Shown here: positions 1 through 6,802 of the stretch, one piece after another
Layout: every line of letters starts with the position of its first letter
How positions within the stretch are numbered: position 1 is the stretch's first letter
Assembly: GCA_903953985.1 (NCBI GenBank)
Contig: CAJBLW010000104.1
Location: 1-27,393, forward strand
DNA length: 27,393 nucleotides
Reading direction: 5' to 3'
Source: an uncultured Burkholderiales bacterium
Lineage (GTDB): Bacteria > Pseudomonadota > Gammaproteobacteria > Burkholderiales > Burkholderiaceae_C
Notes under the pieces: model-generated
What the model was told of the DNA's origin: nothing
The model's input: the letters and a program-made list of their open reading frames with translations, nothing else
The model's database searches: none
Made by a program: the position numbers and the translations under genes

Positions 1-241
1 CCAAACCTTCGACCGTTTGAATCGTCCGTCCATCGGACATTACGGCCAAACTCAAACAGGACTTGACGGGTTGACCGTCCAACAGCACGGTACACGCGCC
101 ACATGTGCCGGTTTCGCAACCTCGCTTGGTGCCCGTAAGGTGTAAGTCGTCCCGCAAAAAATCAGCCAGTAGTCGGCCGGCCGGCACATCGGCAGAAACC
201 GATTCGCTGTTGACCTGGAGATGGATGGTGTGCTGGCTCAC
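1..241 (-). CDS. Xanthine-dehydrogenase-family 2Fe-2S small subunit (3' end outside window)
   Basis: This is the N-terminal 80 residues of a CoxS/XdhA-type iron-sulfur subunit, which passes electrons from the molybdenum subunit to the FAD subunit of a cytoplasmic hydroxylase. The plant-type ferredoxin cluster motif is visible: Cys42, Cys47, Cys50 and Cys62 in the context CETGTCGAC...C. The second, all-alpha 2Fe-2S domain would lie beyond the window. The start is a GTG three bases after the medium-subunit stop, with AAGGA eight bases upstream; no in-frame ATG fits this spacing. The gene is the last visible member of the order Bug receptor, large, medium, small, and is probably translated from the same mRNA. 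The family is very likely; the substrate is unknown. Confidence 0.9.
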   Translation of the reverse strand, partial: MSQHTIHLQVNSESVSADVPAGRLLADFLRDDLHLTGTKRGCETGTCGACTVLLDGQPVKSCLSLAVMSDGRTIQTVEGL

Positions 242-244
242 GAG

Positions 245-1111
245 TCAAGTCCTTGTCAAGTTAAACAATTGGGCCAGGGTCCGGCGAACCTGCACACCGA
301 CCATTTCGCGTCGGTATGCAGCGCTGCCGCGCAAATCATCCAATGGCGCGATGCTGACCATGGCGGCATTGGCCGCCGCCTCGATACGCTCCCAGCTGGG
401 TGCATGGCCCAGCAAGCAGTCCTCGGCTGCACCAACGCGCTGGGTCACCGCCACAGCCGCTCCGATCACGATGCGCGCTTGCACACACACACCACCTTCA
501 AGTCTGGCCACAGCCGCCACGTTGACCATCGGACGGTGTTCGGCTGCCGTGCGCAAGAACCGGTCGTAACGCCCAATGGAGCCAGGTACCCAGGCTGGCA
601 CCACGATGGTTTGCAGCAATTCGTCCGGCTCGATGGCGGTGGTGAAATAGTCCACCAAAAACTCTGCCATGGGCAATTCGCGCACGCCTCTGTGACTGGC
701 CAAAACCACCCGGGCATCCAGCGCAAGCAAGCACCCCGGCGGGTCAGTGGATGGATCTGCATAGCAAAGATTGCCGCCCAGCGTGCCTTGGTTGCGCACT
801 TGCGGGTTGGCCACTCGGGCGGCCATGTCAGACAGCATGGCGCTGTGTAGGCGAACGATGGGGCTCGCCGCCACCTCGTTGTGCAAAATCAAAGCGCCCA
901 AGCGCAAGGCCCCTTGTGCATCGACTTCGATGCCGCGCAAAGGCGCAAGCCGAGACAGGCTCACCAAATGCGTGGGCCTGAGCATGCGTTGACGCAGGGC
1001 CAACATCAAGGCTGTCCCGCCAGCCATGAAGCGGGCGCTGTCACCCAGGTCTGCCGCTATCCGGCTGGCCTCCGCCAAACTGGGCGGCTCCGAATAATCC
1101 AAATCATGCAT
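245..1111 (-). CDS. Xanthine-dehydrogenase-family FAD-binding medium subunit
   Basis: The 288-residue product is a CoxM/XdhB-type FAD subunit that relays electrons from the iron-sulfur subunit to an acceptor. The FAD pyrophosphate motif AGGTALM is at about residues 30-36. The second signature, NQGTLGGN followed by ADPSTDPPG, is at about 107-126. Length and cysteine content give no sign of the extra [4Fe-4S] loop found in 4-hydroxybenzoyl-CoA reductase beta subunits, so this is an ordinary aerobic Mo-hydroxylase partner. Its ATG overlaps the end of the large-subunit gene by eight bases, and the small subunit follows after three bases, indicating coupled translation of the complex. The family assignment is firm; the electron acceptor and substrate cannot be read from the sequence. 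Confidence 0.93.
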   Translation of the reverse strand: MHDLDYSEPPSLAEASRIAADLGDSARFMAGGTALMLALRQRMLRPTHLVSLSRLAPLRGIEVDAQGALRLGALILHNEVAASPIVRLHSAMLSDMAARVANPQVRNQGTLGGNLCYADPSTDPPGCLLALDARVVLASHRGVRELPMAEFLVDYFTTAIEPDELLQTIVVPAWVPGSIGRYDRFLRTAAEHRPMVNVAAVARLEGGVCVQARIVIGAAVAVTQRVGAAEDCLLGHAPSWERIEAAANAAMVSIAPLDDLRGSAAYRREMVGVQVRRTLAQLFNLTRT

Positions 1112-3395
1112 GACTGACTCCTGATGCAGCTTGGGCTTTGAGTGCAGCCAGCACTTTTTCGGGCGTGATGGGCAGGTCGACGATCCTTACACCGACAGCG
1201 TCAAAAACCGCGTTGGCAATGGCGGGGGCACCCGGCAAAATCGCCGTTTCACTGGCTCCTTTGGCACCATAGGGACCATTGGGGTCCAATGACTCAACGA
1301 TACCGCTGCGCATTTCGGGCAAGGCGTCGATGGTTGGCATCGTGTAATCGGCAAAATCGGCGTTGGCCAAGCGCCCGCCCTCCAAATGCAATTGCTCATA
1401 GAGGGTCCAACCAATAGCTTGCGCTGCTGCTCCGCTGCTTTGTCCATGAACAGCCATCGGGTTGAGCGCCTTGCCACAGTCGTCGGCGACAAAACTTTGC
1501 AAAACCTGCACCTGGCCTGTCTCGGTATCCACTTCGACCTCCACCGCCTGCGCGGCAAATGAATAAGCCGGGGCGATGTTTCCCATCAAGGTTTCCTTGT
1601 CAAACATCACCGTCTGGGCATCCCAAGTGCCTTTGACCTGTAAACCCTCACCACCATGCCGCCAGATGTGTTGTCGAGCCAACTCGGCCAGTGTGCGGCG
1701 TTGCAAGGGGTTGTCTTTGACATGTACACCACCGCCAGCTAGGACCAGGGCTTGCGCGTCGACCCCCAGCATTGATGCAGCGACCTCCATCAACTGCGCG
1801 CGAGCAGCCTTGGCAGCCACAATGGCCGCGTTGCCAGAGACGATGGTCACACGAGAAGCCAACGAACCAATAGCGTAAGGCGATATGTCGGTGTCTGGCG
1901 ATGAGACATGCACATGCGAGATAGGGATGTCCAACTCGTGGGCCACGATCTGGGCCAGCACGGTCATGGCACCTTGTCCCATATCGCCCTCTGCGAAATG
2001 CACCACCACGCGGCCGTCTTCGTTCACTTTCAGGAAAATGGTTGAACCATCCCAATTGCCAATGGTGCGGTTGCCACTGACGTGCATAGCAGTCGCGACA
2101 CCGAAGCCACGATGACGTGAACCAGATTTGGGGCGATTGCGCAAACTGTCCCAACCCACTGCTTGAGTGCATTGTGCAAGGCACTGCAGCAAACCAGTGC
2201 TGCCGATTTTCCAACCATGCACCGAAGTCTCGCCCACACCAATGGCATTCAGGCGGTGGACCGCCACCGGGTCCAAGCCAAGCATGTGAGCCATGGTGTC
2301 GATGTGGCTGTTGATCGCAAACAACATTTGCGTACCCCCAAATCCACGAAACGCCCCGTGTGGTGGGTTGTTGGTATAGACCAGTTTGGCATCACAACGC
2401 ACATGCTCCAGACGATGCATGTTGTCGCTTCGCATGGCACTCACATGCATGATCTCGGCACACAATCCGCTGTATGCGCCGCAATCGGCAACGATGTGCA
2501 CATCCTTGGCAACAATGCGGCCCTCGCGGTCCATGCCCAATCGCAATGTGATGCACTCTGGCAAGCTGCTGCAAGCGGCCAAAAAATCTTCCAGTCGGTC
2601 GTTCACCAATCGAACAGGCGCTCTGACTTTCAGGGCCAAGAGGGCGGCCACCAAGGTGTTGGCGTCTTCCACAATTTTGCCGCCAAAACCCCCACCGATG
2701 GCAGGGGCCATCACCCGGATGCGGGAGACTGGCATTTCCAAAGCGCCTGCCAACCTGGCCCTGGCCAGAAAAACCGATTGGGTCGATGTCCATACCTGCA
2801 GTCGCTCTTCCCCATCCAGCCATGCCACCGTGCCCATGGGCTCCATGTAACCCGGGTATTGCGCATGTGTGGTGTAGGTTTGTTCATGCACGCAATGTGC
2901 TGCTGACAAAGCCACATCGACATCGCCACGATGAAATCGAATCTGGTGCGAGACGTTGTCGGCGCCGTCGTGCAAGGGCGGCGCCTCGGGGTCCAGCGCC
3001 TCTTGCGGACTCAAAATCGGCACATCCTCTTCGTACTTTACCCGAATCAAATCCAGTGCATCACGGGCAATTTTTTCGCTCACCGCCGCAACGGCTGCCA
3101 CCTCCTCACCGGCAAAACGAACCCGCCCTTTGGCCAGGATATGACGGTCTTTGTGGGCAATGCCCCAGCGCGCCGCCGGGGCATCCTCGCCTGTGATGAC
3201 AGCCTTAACACCAGGCAACGCCAAGGCTGCCGATGTGTCAATGGAGACGATGCGCGCACTGGGGTAAGGGCTGCGCAGCACCTTGCCAAACAGCATGCCT
3301 GGTAACTTGATGTCACCCGTGTAGGTGGCACGCCCGAGCACCTTGGCGCGTGCATTGACCTGCGGCGTATCCCGACCCAATGTCGATTCACTCAT
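1104..3395 (-). CDS. Xanthine-dehydrogenase-family molybdopterin-binding large subunit
   Basis: The 763-residue catalytic subunit belongs to the xanthine dehydrogenase/aldehyde oxidase family, which uses water as oxygen donor to hydroxylate heteroaromatic rings or aldehydes. Visible motifs are GGGFGGK at 234-240, GAFRGFGG at 347-354 (Arg350 matches the substrate-guiding Arg of xanthine dehydrogenases), DMGQG at 471-475 in the Mo-cofactor pocket, and GAKGASE at 710-716, whose Glu716 is the expected catalytic base. The AFRGFG loop differs from the AYRCSFR loop of true CO dehydrogenases, so CO oxidation is unlikely. AGGA lies nine bases before the ATG. The gene sits 35 bases after the Bug receptor and overlaps the medium subunit. 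Co-location with ring oxygenases suggests an aromatic or N-heteroaromatic substrate; this is inference. Confidence 0.93.
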   Translation of the reverse strand: MSESTLGRDTPQVNARAKVLGRATYTGDIKLPGMLFGKVLRSPYPSARIVSIDTSAALALPGVKAVITGEDAPAARWGIAHKDRHILAKGRVRFAGEEVAAVAAVSEKIARDALDLIRVKYEEDVPILSPQEALDPEAPPLHDGADNVSHQIRFHRGDVDVALSAAHCVHEQTYTTHAQYPGYMEPMGTVAWLDGEERLQVWTSTQSVFLARARLAGALEMPVSRIRVMAPAIGGGFGGKIVEDANTLVAALLALKVRAPVRLVNDRLEDFLAACSSLPECITLRLGMDREGRIVAKDVHIVADCGAYSGLCAEIMHVSAMRSDNMHRLEHVRCDAKLVYTNNPPHGAFRGFGGTQMLFAINSHIDTMAHMLGLDPVAVHRLNAIGVGETSVHGWKIGSTGLLQCLAQCTQAVGWDSLRNRPKSGSRHRGFGVATAMHVSGNRTIGNWDGSTIFLKVNEDGRVVVHFAEGDMGQGAMTVLAQIVAHELDIPISHVHVSSPDTDISPYAIGSLASRVTIVSGNAAIVAAKAARAQLMEVAASMLGVDAQALVLAGGGVHVKDNPLQRRTLAELARQHIWRHGGEGLQVKGTWDAQTVMFDKETLMGNIAPAYSFAAQAVEVEVDTETGQVQVLQSFVADDCGKALNPMAVHGQSSGAAAQAIGWTLYEQLHLEGGRLANADFADYTMPTIDALPEMRSGIVESLDPNGPYGAKGASETAILPGAPAIANAVFDAVGVRIVDLPITPEKVLAALKAQAASGVSHA

Positions 3396-3430
3396 GGCGG
3401 TTTTCCTGAAGGGGCGTGAACGCTGATCGA

Positions 3431-4414
3431 TCAGTCTGCTGTGATTTTCAGATCGGAGATGGTCTTGGTCAGGCGCGCATAGTCATCGGCGTTGACTTTG
3501 TAGAGTTGATCAGGTGCCCCCCCGGCTGGGCGAGCGCCGAAGACGGCCATCTTTTCAATCACATCGGACATTTTCAAAATCTCGTTCATGTGCGCGTTCA
3601 AGCTCGCAATCACAGCAGCTGGCGTGCCCTTGGGGGCCATGATGCCGTGCCAAGCACCCTCCTTCACGCTCGGATAACCCTGCTCTGCGACAGTGGCAAC
3701 TCCCGGAATCAGCTGTGTGCGCTCAGGATCGGTCAAGGCAACGGCCACGAGTTTGCCTGCTGCGATGTGTTGCGCCACCGGACCATAAGTGGTGTAACCC
3801 AATTGAATGCGACCGGTCAGCAGCTCAGGAATCATGGGGCCGATGCCCCGATAAGGAATGTGCTGGGCATTGATGCCCGCCGCACGGTTGAGCAACTCGG
3901 CAGCAATGTGCATGGGTGAGCCTGCGCCTGGGCTGCCATAGTTCAGCGGCTTGCCGCTCTTGGCCTGTGCAACCAGGTCTTTGACAGTCTTGATGCCCGT
4001 ATCCGGATGCGCCACGACCAGCACCGACTGCCAACCCGTTTGGATCACGGGTTCAAAGCCATTGACCGGGTCGTAACTGGTGGCGGGGTTCAAGCGCAGC
4101 AAGCCAGGGGCCGTGGTGAATGGGTTCGGGGTGAACAACAAGGTGTAGCCGTCTGCCTTGGCTCGCAGTGCCAGGGTGTTACCGACCGTGCCACCAGCGC
4201 CAGGTTTGTTGTCGACGACCACGCTTTGCTTGAGGCGGGTGGAGAGTTTTTCTGCGTACAAACGCGCCATCGCATCCGTGTCACCACCCGGCGGATAAGA
4301 CACGATCATGGTGATTGAACGCTCAGGAAAAGCCTGGGCTTGGCTGATGGGGCTTGCCACGGCCAATGTGGTAGCCAAAGATGCGAACATCCAAAATCGA
4401 CGGTTGCGGTTCAT
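3431..4414 (-). CDS. Bug/TctC-family periplasmic solute-binding receptor (first copy)
   Basis: This is a 327-residue tripartite-tricarboxylate-type receptor (Bug family). Such proteins bind carboxylates in the periplasm. The N-terminus is a signal peptide: a basic MNRNRR start, a hydrophobic core, and an AQA cleavage site near residue 28. Family landmarks follow: VSYPPGGDTD near the mature N-terminus, then NKPGAGGTVG, and the GSPGAGSPMH segment mid-protein. The ATG at 4414 is preferred over longer in-frame starts because GGAG lies six bases upstream and the signal peptide then begins correctly. No TctA or TctB membrane partner is visible. It is the first gene of the operon leading into the Mo-hydroxylase genes and is divergent from an IclR regulator, so it may sense or capture the substrate. 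Confidence 0.92.
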   Translation of the reverse strand: MNRNRRFWMFASLATTLAVASPISQAQAFPERSITMIVSYPPGGDTDAMARLYAEKLSTRLKQSVVVDNKPGAGGTVGNTLALRAKADGYTLLFTPNPFTTAPGLLRLNPATSYDPVNGFEPVIQTGWQSVLVVAHPDTGIKTVKDLVAQAKSGKPLNYGSPGAGSPMHIAAELLNRAAGINAQHIPYRGIGPMIPELLTGRIQLGYTTYGPVAQHIAAGKLVAVALTDPERTQLIPGVATVAEQGYPSVKEGAWHGIMAPKGTPAAVIASLNAHMNEILKMSDVIEKMAVFGARPAGGAPDQLYKVNADDYARLTKTISDLKITAD

Positions 4415-4489
4415 TCGGTTCTCCAAGTTAGTCAACTCGTTGTTGAGTTCCACAACTTTATGTTGCATAAGCTTGGCCGGACAGGCATA

Positions 4490-4506
4490 GTTTCACCCAG
4501 TGAAAC
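4490..4506. promoter_or_regulatory. Perfect inverted repeat, candidate IclR-type operator
   Basis: The sequence GTTTCAC-CCA-GTGAAAC is a perfect dyad with seven-base arms. It lies in the 111-base divergent region between the Bug receptor/Mo-hydroxylase operon and the IclR gene, about 20 bases before the regulator's ATG. IclR-family proteins bind short palindromes of this size and usually control themselves and the divergent gene. The outer GTTTC and GAAAC half-sites recur before both other operons of the island. Operator function is inferred. Confidence 0.6.
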
Positions 4507-4525
4507 TTTTACAGGGTTTTTCCCA

Positions 4526-5338
4526 ATGTCTGGTACCCAGAGTGTCAAATCAGTCGATGCACTCAGACGCGGCTTGATGGTCATGCACGCCATTGAACAA
4601 TCCTCGGCTGTGACCTTGGCAGAGTTGCATTTGCAAACCGGCATTCCCAAGGCATCACTGTTGCGAATTCTCAAAACGCTCATCGAATCGGGTTGGGTCG
4701 TTCGAAACGAATTGGAGCGACGCTTCATGCCTGCAGCGTCGCCCGGCGATTCAGGCCCTCATACACATTGGCGCAGCCGCCTTTCGGCACTCGCCGCTCC
4801 CGTGCGGACCACGCTGGAGCGGCGCATTCCTTGGCCCACCGATCTGGCCGTGCGGGACGGTACCAGCATGCTCATCCTGGACGCTCACCGCCCGATCAAT
4901 GGTCTTGCGGTCAATTACCGGGTCTTGGGTTTTCGGCCTTCTATGTTGGTTTCTTCGCTCGGACGGTGTTACCTCGCGTTCTGCCCCGATGACGAAAGAC
5001 GATCATTGATGGCGCTTTTGGCAAGAACCTCCGCCATGTCATTGGACCGAACTGTGCTGCGCGAAGATGCCATCCAAAGGCTCATCGCGACGGGTCGCGC
5101 TCAGGGCTATTGTTCTCGCGACCCCTCTGAATTGGGCTCCGAATCACCCGAACGTTTTGGAGCCATCGCGGTTCCTGTTTTTGCGGGTGGTCAACTGTTG
5201 GCCTCTTTGAGCTGTGCTTGGTTACCCAAGGTCACAGACGAGCCCAGCATCGTCGCGCAATGCCTGAGTGCACTGCGTGATGCAGCGCAATTGATCGGCG
5301 AACGCGCACTGATTTCAAATGTCAGGCCGCCTGATTGA
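4526..5338 (+). CDS. IclR-family transcriptional regulator (first copy)
   Basis: The 270-residue protein has the IclR layout. A winged helix-turn-helix occupies about residues 8-70; the recognition region includes AELHLQTGIPKASLLRIL. An effector-binding domain follows to about residue 265, with VRDGTSMLILD and, late in the domain, RFGAIAVPVF as recognisable segments. The ATG at 4526 is chosen because the HTH then begins after a short arm as in relatives, and an AGGG lies upstream; a longer start at 4460 is less likely. Transcribed divergently from the Bug receptor/Mo-hydroxylase genes and upstream of the oxygenase genes, it is a good candidate for the island's local regulator. The ligand is probably an aromatic acid or pathway intermediate, by analogy with the family. 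Confidence 0.9.
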   Translation: MSGTQSVKSVDALRRGLMVMHAIEQSSAVTLAELHLQTGIPKASLLRILKTLIESGWVVRNELERRFMPAASPGDSGPHTHWRSRLSALAAPVRTTLERRIPWPTDLAVRDGTSMLILDAHRPINGLAVNYRVLGFRPSMLVSSLGRCYLAFCPDDERRSLMALLARTSAMSLDRTVLREDAIQRLIATGRAQGYCSRDPSELGSESPERFGAIAVPVFAGGQLLASLSCAWLPKVTDEPSIVAQCLSALRDAAQLIGERALISNVRPPD

Positions 5339-5467
5339 AGCCTGTGTCTGCTTTTTTAAATCAGATAGTCAATGCCTTTGGCATCCGGCATCTCACGCGC
5401 TGGGCGAGTGCATTGCGGTCTTTTACGCTGCAACGCCTTATGCCCCGGAGTCTTACTCGGATTTCTA

Positions 5468-5496
5468 TTGACCAATGACCTAATTCGTCAAATAAT
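5468..5496 (+). promoter_or_regulatory. Candidate sigma70 promoter of the oxygenase operon
   Basis: A TTGACC -35 hexamer (5468-5473) and an AATAAT -10 hexamer (5491-5496) are separated by 17 bases in the 205-base gap between the IclR gene and the VOC dioxygenase gene. Transcription would start near 5503, immediately ahead of two operator-like dyads. The rest of the gap holds a small ATGCC-TTT-GGCAT hairpin at 5372-5384 without a T-run, and nothing else I recognise. Confidence 0.5.
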
Positions 5497-5505
5497 CCAC
5501 GATTC

Positions 5506-5521
5506 GTTTCAATCTGGAAAC
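5506..5521. promoter_or_regulatory. Operator-like dyad, upstream of the tandem pair
   Basis: GTTTC-AATCTG-GAAAC has perfect five-base arms around a six-base spacer. It starts 19 bases upstream of the next dyad, roughly two helical turns, so two regulator dimers could bind the same DNA face. It lies just downstream of the predicted -10 element, a position that suits repression. Function is inferred. Confidence 0.55.
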
Positions 5522-5524
5522 ATT

Positions 5525-5540
5525 GTTTTACTAAAGAAAC
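5525..5540. promoter_or_regulatory. Operator-like dyad, downstream of the tandem pair; shared 18-bp copy 1
   Basis: GTTTT-ACTAAA-GAAAC is an imperfect dyad three bases before the ATG of the VOC dioxygenase. With its two preceding T's it forms an 18-base sequence repeated exactly at 21459-21476 in front of the ABC transporter operon. It replaces a normal Shine-Dalgarno region, so a bound protein could block both transcription and ribosome access. Function is inferred from the repeat and its placement. Confidence 0.6.
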
Positions 5541-5543
5541 ACC

Positions 5544-6509
5544 ATGAGCGTTCTCGGTATCGATGAAATCACATTCGGGGCTCAAGACTTGGGCCGCTGC
5601 CGCCAATTTTTTCTGGATTGGGGCTTGATGCTGGTCGATGAATCGCCGATGCGTCTGGTGTATGAAACCCTCAATGGCTGCCGCGTGATCGTGGCCCACT
5701 CCGACACTCCGGGACTTCCTGCAGGGTTGGAAGCAGACCCCACACTGCGGGAGGTAGTTTGGGGCGTAGCCAACTCTGCCGACATGGCGCAATACGGCAA
5801 GGCCATGCAGCAATGGCTGGGTTATGTGCAGGAAGGCGATCGCGTGGGATGCACAGACCCGAGTGGCTTGGCCATTCGTGTGCAGATCAGTCGCAAGAAA
5901 ACACTTGCTCTCGATTGCGCGCAAGTCAACACCTGGTCCGAGCGTTCTCGGGTTGACCAAGCCAGCCCCTCTTATGAACGTGCCCGCCCCATCGAGGTCG
6001 GTCATGTGGTGCTCTTTGTCAAATCGCTGGACGCGGTCACGCAGTTTTACCAAGATGTCTTTGGCTTTGTGATCTCGGACCGATATCCAGGTCGCGGCCA
6101 TTTCTTGCGCTGCGCCCCACGCGGTGGCCATCACGACTTGTTCCTGTTGCAATTGCCCGAAGCAAGAAATGGTCTTAACCATGTCGCGTTCACTGTGCGC
6201 GATCACCACGAAGTCTTTGGGGGGGGCTTGCACATGTCGCGCTGCGGCTGGGATACCGAACTGGGCCCCGGACGGCACCCCATCTCATCGGCCATCTTCT
6301 GGTACTTCGCCAGCCCTGCAGGCGCTCTGGTCGAATACTACGCTGACGAAGACGAATTGACCGAAAATTGGCAAGCCCGTGAATTCACGCCAGGCCCGAC
6401 CATGTTCGCTGAATGGGCCATCAAGGGCGGCATCGACGGGGAAACACGACGACAGAAAAATGCGGAAGCACCCAGTGGCCGCTTCATGACCGACAAGCCG
6501 AAGGCTTGA
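5544..6509 (+). CDS. Two-domain VOC-family extradiol-type ring-cleavage dioxygenase
   Basis: The 321-residue protein has two vicinal-oxygen-chelate domains (about 4-120 and 150-270), the fold of type I extradiol dioxygenases. The C-terminal domain carries the likely Fe(II) triad: His154 (EVGHVVLF), His213 (GLNHVAF) and Glu264 (LVEYY). A GGHHDLF segment at 194-200 matches the position of the active-site His of BphC-like enzymes. The N-terminal domain has no obvious triad, as is usual. A roughly 50-residue C-terminal tail extends past the second domain. It is the first gene of the oxygenase operon and lacks a strong ribosome site, its leader being filled by an operator-like dyad. The expected role is meta-cleavage of a catechol-like intermediate; another VOC activity is possible. 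Confidence 0.82.
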   Translation: MSVLGIDEITFGAQDLGRCRQFFLDWGLMLVDESPMRLVYETLNGCRVIVAHSDTPGLPAGLEADPTLREVVWGVANSADMAQYGKAMQQWLGYVQEGDRVGCTDPSGLAIRVQISRKKTLALDCAQVNTWSERSRVDQASPSYERARPIEVGHVVLFVKSLDAVTQFYQDVFGFVISDRYPGRGHFLRCAPRGGHHDLFLLQLPEARNGLNHVAFTVRDHHEVFGGGLHMSRCGWDTELGPGRHPISSAIFWYFASPAGALVEYYADEDELTENWQAREFTPGPTMFAEWAIKGGIDGETRRQKNAEAPSGRFMTDKPKA

Positions 6510-6548
6510 TCATTACCTATTCACCCCCTTCAAACGGAGTAATCTGCC

Positions 6549-6782
6549 ATGGCATACCACCCTGCTGCGCTTTACAACGAAACCCACCAAGCGCGTTCGG
6601 CTGTCCCCACCAGCTACGAAAGCTTGTTGGGCGATTCGATCGAGCGTGCCTTTGCCTCCGGCATCCAAGACCTGGGCGGTCTGGTCCAGTACCTGAATAC
6701 CGCTGGACCGTCCGGCCCCAATGGCCAGTCTTGGACGCCTGAGACCTATCAGCAAGAGATGGCCCGTCTGGCCGCCGCCTGA
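6549..6782 (+). CDS. Small conserved-type helical protein (77 aa) between extradiol and Rieske genes
   Basis: This is a 77-residue soluble protein with no cysteines, no signal peptide and no membrane segment. A good ribosome site (GGAG, nine bases before the ATG) and its place between two enzyme genes (39 bases after one, 20 before the next) show it is a real gene. The middle looks helical (SYESLLGDSIERAFASGI) and the end reads SWTPETYQQEMARLAAA. I recall similar small proteins beside Rieske oxygenase genes being annotated as recombinase-like helix-turn-helix proteins; that name is a fold resemblance and I cannot confirm it here. It could be a small oxygenase subunit, an assembly factor or a regulator. 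Function is unknown. Confidence 0.75.
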   Translation: MAYHPAALYNETHQARSAVPTSYESLLGDSIERAFASGIQDLGGLVQYLNTAGPSGPNGQSWTPETYQQEMARLAAA

Positions 6783-6802
6783 TTCAAGCACAAGGAAAAA
6801 CC

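Noticed and set aside
245..1111. 4-hydroxybenzoyl-CoA reductase beta subunit
   Set aside because: The protein is about 290 residues and lacks the four-cysteine [4Fe-4S] insertion.
1104..3395. Carbon monoxide dehydrogenase large subunit (CoxL)
   Set aside because: The active-site loop reads AFRGFGG and lacks the AYRCSFR motif of true CO dehydrogenase.
4436..4458. Second possible dyad GTTGT...ACAAC in the Bug/IclR divergent region
   Set aside because: The arms are only five bases, it is not repeated elsewhere in the window and it overlaps the leader of the Bug gene; no support beyond chance.
5339..5366. Possible terminator after the first IclR gene (AAGC...GCTTTTTT)
   Set aside because: The stem is only four base pairs around an eight-base loop; too weak to call.
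5349..5490. Minus-strand reading frame in the IclR-VOC gap ending in MPDAKGIDYLI and a TAA, looking like a possible gene remnant
   Set aside because: It is only about 44 codons long, bounded upstream by a stop, has no ribosome site and resembles no family I recognise.
5361..6278. Long open frame antisense to the VOC dioxygenase
   Set aside because: It mirrors a gene with conserved metal ligands; its own translation is rich in His, Arg and Cys and has no domain pattern.
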